A stretch of 57,187 nucleotides of DNA from Streptomyces sp. Act143 (lineage in GTDB: Bacteria > Actinomycetota > Actinomycetes > Streptomycetales > Streptomycetaceae), in NCBI RefSeq assembly GCF_003143935.1, contig NZ_QFRX01000001.1, positions 5,778,529-5,835,715 of the forward strand, given 5' to 3'. The translations under genes and the position numbers were made by a program. Numbering within the stretch: position 1 is the first letter of the stretch; each line of letters begins with the position of its first letter. Of the stretch, positions 54,999-57,187 are shown one piece after another. Below the pieces are notes generated by a model that worked only from the letters and a program-made list of their open reading frames with translations, was not told where the DNA came from and made no database searches.

Positions 54999-56036
54999 TT
55001 ACTGCATGTTCTGCACATGTGGGTGGTGGTACGAGGCCGTACAGACGTAGATCTGCATGCAGTACCCGCGGCCGAAGCTGAGCCGGGTCTCGCAGGCGGG
55101 TCCGTCGACGTGGTGGCCGGTGTAGCCGGCGTCCTCGACCGGGCGCCAGCTGCCGCTGCCGCCGTCCCATTCGTTGCCGTCGAGGGTGAGCAGGGGCTTC
55201 ACGGGCGCACCGCACTCGGCGCAGGCCATGGGGAACGGGTCGCTGAAGCTCCAGGGGGCGTGGCCGGCGGCCTTGGTGCCGGGGGCGACGGAGAGGTCGT
55301 ACTGGTAGTGGAAGCCGGTCTGGTCCTCCCAGGCGTGGATGCGGTCGGCGAGGGAGGCGGGGAGTTCGTGCGGGGCCGGGTATTCGGTCACGGTCTCCGG
55401 GTGCAGGAGGCAGGGCTCGGGGAGATATTCGTCGTTGCCGATCACTGCGGGGCGTGGGGTGGGGGTGAGAGGGTCGGTCACGTCGGCGGTGGTGCGCCAG
55501 CGGAGTTCGGCCGCGGGGAGGTAGTCCTCGTCGTGGTCGAACGGGCACCAGAGGAGCTGGAGCAGATCGGTGCCGGGCGGGCGGGGGAGGTCCGGGGCGT
55601 CGGCGGCGTACAGCTGGAGCACCGGGATCAGCGGGAGCGGGCCGTCCTGGGGGATGCGGGTGGCTTCGCCGATGCGGTCGAGGGTGGTGCGTTCGTCGGG
55701 GGTGAGCAGGTCCTCGTCCGGTGTACGGGGGCGGCTCCAGGCCTCGCGGAGGATGCGGCGCTCCTGGTGGATGTCCTCGGGGGCGCGGCCGAGATGCCAG
55801 GGGCCGGTGTGGTCCGGGCAGGTGGGCCAGGGTTCCTGGGCCGGCCAGAGGAGGGGGCCGCCGAGGGAGCTGTCGGTGGGGGTGGGGGCGCCGGATCGGG
55901 GGTGGAGGCGGATGGTCGTGCGGGCGAGGGGGGTGAGCTCGGGGAAGGGGGTGGTGATGTCTGTGGGGCGGGGTGGGGTGGTGCGGGGTGTAGTGGGGCT
56001 GGATGGGGTGGTGCGGGGTGGAGTGGGGCGGGTCAT
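54999..56036 (-). CDS. DUF1963-like (YwqG-like) protein
   Basis: 345 aa. After a Thr/Pro-rich N-terminus, typical YwqG/DUF1963 blocks: SSLGGPLLWPAQEPWPTC, PLIPVLQLYAADAP, LLQLLWCPFDHDEDYLPAAELRWR, and a C-terminal zinc-like pair in FPMACAECGAPVKPLLTLDGNEWDGGSGSWRP. Last residues CTASYHHPHVQNMQ. The function of the family is unknown; such proteins occur near polymorphic toxin loci as possible immunity proteins. A truncated second copy of the C-terminus lies at 56424. N-terminal repeats such as GGGTGGTGCGG in the DNA make the start uncertain. Confidence 0.72.
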   Translation of the reverse strand: MTRPTPPRTTPSSPTTPRTTPPRPTDITTPFPELTPLARTTIRLHPRSGAPTPTDSSLGGPLLWPAQEPWPTCPDHTGPWHLGRAPEDIHQERRILREAWSRPRTPDEDLLTPDERTTLDRIGEATRIPQDGPLPLIPVLQLYAADAPDLPRPPGTDLLQLLWCPFDHDEDYLPAAELRWRTTADVTDPLTPTPRPAVIGNDEYLPEPCLLHPETVTEYPAPHELPASLADRIHAWEDQTGFHYQYDLSVAPGTKAAGHAPWSFSDPFPMACAECGAPVKPLLTLDGNEWDGGSGSWRPVEDAGYTGHHVDGPACETRLSFGRGYCMQIYVCTASYHHPHVQNMQ

Positions 56037-56183
56037 GGGGTGAGGTTATGGGGTGAACGGCGGGGGTGAGCAGGGGAGTTGGGCGGTCTCGCCGGGTCGA
56101 GTCGAGCCCTAGTGGGGGTGCGTACCGTATTTGTCGCCCATTGCTCGGGCTCAGCGGACTTCGTCGACGGAGGGACTCGCCCG

Positions 56184-56399
56184 ATGATGCTGACGGTCGA
56201 TGTGGCGGTGCTGCTGGCCGTCATCCTCGTCCTGCGGTTGCGGCGGACGGTGCATGCCAGGAGCCGGTCCGATCAGAGCGTGACCGTGGCGCTCGCGCTG
56301 GTGTTCGGGGTGCTGATCGCGCCGACGGCGTTCGGACGGGAGGTCCTGGATGTGGTGGGGCAGGTGGTGGAAGGGGTTTCGGGGGTCGGGGGGCCTTGA
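56184..56399 (+). CDS. small membrane protein, unrecognised
   Basis: 71 aa starting MMLTVDVAVLLAVILVLRLRR, with a second hydrophobic segment VTVALALVFGVLIAPTAFG. ATG 56184 follows GGAGGGA at good spacing, so translation is plausible. Similar 70-80 aa two-TM proteins are common in Streptomyces. No known function. Confidence 0.6.
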   Translation: MMLTVDVAVLLAVILVLRLRRTVHARSRSDQSVTVALALVFGVLIAPTAFGREVLDVVGQVVEGVSGVGGP

Positions 56400-56423
56400 G
56401 GGGGCGAGGCTGATCGGTTCAGG

Positions 56424-56637
56424 TCACTGGATGTGCTGCTGGTGCGGGTGGTCGTACGACGTCGTACAAACGTAGAGCTGGAGGGCGCGGTCGCGGCCGA
56501 TGTTGAGGTGGGTGGGGCGGGCTGATGCGGTGCCGTCGCCCGGCCACCAGCTTCTGCTGCCGCCGTCGCATTCGTAGCCGTCGATGGTGAGCAGGGGTTT
56601 GACGGGTGCACCGCACTCCGGGCAGGCCATGGGGAAC
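56424..56637 (-). pseudogene. truncated C-terminal copy of the DUF1963-like gene
   Basis: Reads (minus) FPMACPECGAPVKPLLTIDGYECDGG ... LQLYVCTTSYDHPHQQHIQ, about 70 codons homologous to the end of the 54999-56036 gene. Similarity stops sharply at about 56637, where the reverse complement runs into unrelated sequence. No start codon or N-terminal 270 residues remain, so this is a remnant. Confidence 0.8.
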
Positions 56638-56829
56638 GCCGACGCACTCACGACCGCCTGCGACCTCGCCGACGCGACGGGCGGCGTCGTACCGGCGCAC
56701 GTGTACAGGACATGGCGGGTCGCCCATCTACCGGGCATTCTGCGTCCGCAGTCGGACGCTCCTGAGTACGGCAAGGCGGGGTTCCGGGCGTACGACGAGG
56801 AGTTGGAAGCGCTGCTCGCCGACGACTGA
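56638..56829 (+). pseudogene. C-terminal fragment of an unrecognised gene
   Basis: Open frame of 63 codons (ADALTTACDLADATGGVVPAHVYRTWRVAHLPGILRPQSDAPEYGKAGFRAYDEELEALLADD) with coding-like GC3. It begins exactly where the DUF1963 homology stops; an ATG at 56629 lies on the other side of the junction and would add three foreign codons. I take it to be the 3' part of a gene cut by recombination. A genuine 66-aa gene cannot be excluded. Confidence 0.55.
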
Positions 56830-56954
56830 CATCCATCTGAACCTGCCGAACCGATGACCCAGTGATCGACTGACCTTTTCGCCGAACGGCTGTTCCAGGT
56901 AAGTTCGCGTGTGCATACGGCTGTTGACGATGCGTGCGTGACGGGGGTTGCGGT

Positions 56955-57187
56955 ATGGCGGGGCATCGGCCCACGGACTGGCATGTCCTGGATCTGGAGA
57001 AGGACCCGACGCCGGGGGATCCGGACCGGATCAAGCTGCTGGCCAAGACGCTGCACGATTTCGCCGACGATGTCTCCGACGCGCTGCGCCTGGTCAATGG
57101 CATGGCGGGTGAGGACACCCTGCTGGAGTGGGCGGGCAAGTCGGCGGAGGTCTTCAAGGACGAGTTCGGGGATGTCCCGAAGAACCT
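56955..57187 (+). CDS. putative T7SS-secreted polymorphic toxin, N-terminal part (runs off the window)
   Basis: ATG 56955 behind GGGGG. The 77 visible codons read MAGHRPTDWHVLDLEKDPTPGDPDRIKLLAKTLHDFADDVSDALRLVNGMAGEDTLLEWAGKSAEVFKDEFGDVPKNL. This is the N-terminal WXG100-like helical signal of large Streptomyces RHS-repeat/polymorphic toxins exported by type VII secretion (LAKTLHDFADDVSDALR ... W-A-G-K ... FKDEF). Toxin domain is outside the window. The nearby DUF1963-like gene and its remnant may be immunity-type genes. Confidence 0.8.
   Translation, partial: MAGHRPTDWHVLDLEKDPTPGDPDRIKLLAKTLHDFADDVSDALRLVNGMAGEDTLLEWAGKSAEVFKDEFGDVPKN

Overview
The window is a piece of a Streptomyces-type chromosome. 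Evidence: very high GC with strong third-position GC bias, frequent GTG/TTG starts, tight 4-nt start/stop overlaps, and a gene order that fits the conserved Streptomyces block from the second (partial) complex I locus through rpmG, the MaoC-type dehydratases, murB, aspC, secE-nusG, rplKA, rplJL, rpoBC and rpsLG-fusA-tuf (S. coelicolor SCO4598 to SCO4662 region, from memory). Most of the window is core genome.

Layout. 0-1.4 kb: a sensor histidine kinase (minus). 1.7-11.9 kb: a ten-gene nuoABCHIJKLMN operon that has no nuoD, E, F or G; its nuoC carries a long repetitive tail. 12-15.8 kb: an HtpX-type membrane protease, a YccF protein, an APC permease, a GlsB-like membrane protein and YajQ. 16-19.4 kb: tRNA-Tyr, a small Cys-pair protein, an NAD(P)-binding protein, a CodA-like amidohydrolase that lacks catalytic residues, tRNA-Thr, tRNA-Met and rpmG. 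19.5-27 kb: two MaoC-type (HadA/HadB-like) dehydratases, a TetR regulator and an MFS exporter sharing an operator, murB, an unknown protein, adenosine deaminase and an aspartate aminotransferase. 27.2-34 kb: tRNA-Trp, secE, nusG, rplK, rplA, two paralogous lipoproteins, an L10-leader attenuator, rplJ and rplL. 34.4-42 kb: rpoB (TTG start) and rpoC. 50-54.5 kb: rpsL, rpsG, fusA and tuf. 54.5-57.2 kb: accessory genes, a truncated DUF1963-type copy, and the start of a T7SS-secreted polymorphic-toxin-like gene.

The most interesting part is 42.0-49.7 kb, between rpoC and rpsL on the minus strand. A Crp-family regulator is followed by a tightly coupled operon: a single-domain class III nucleotide-cyclase-like protein, an NLR-like protein with a degenerate P-loop and alpha-repeats, an SPFH/band-7-like protein with a huge Pro/Gly tail, a two-TM protein of the Pycsar-effector (PycTM, DUF5706) family, and an M48 membrane protease. 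The cyclase-like and NLR-like proteins share an almost identical 26-residue Gly-rich motif, at the C-terminus of one and the N-terminus of the other. This resembles bacterial amyloid signalling motifs that pair NLRs with partners. A CRP-type palindrome (TGTGA-N6-GCACA) lies in front of the cyclase gene, and the regulator's recognition helix keeps the CRP residues R-E-xxx-R. I propose this as a cyclic-nucleotide/NLR/membrane-effector signalling system. Its biological role (defence or housekeeping) cannot be told from the sequence.

Coding calls rest on reading translated sequence and recognising families; no searches were run. Promoters and operators are by eye.
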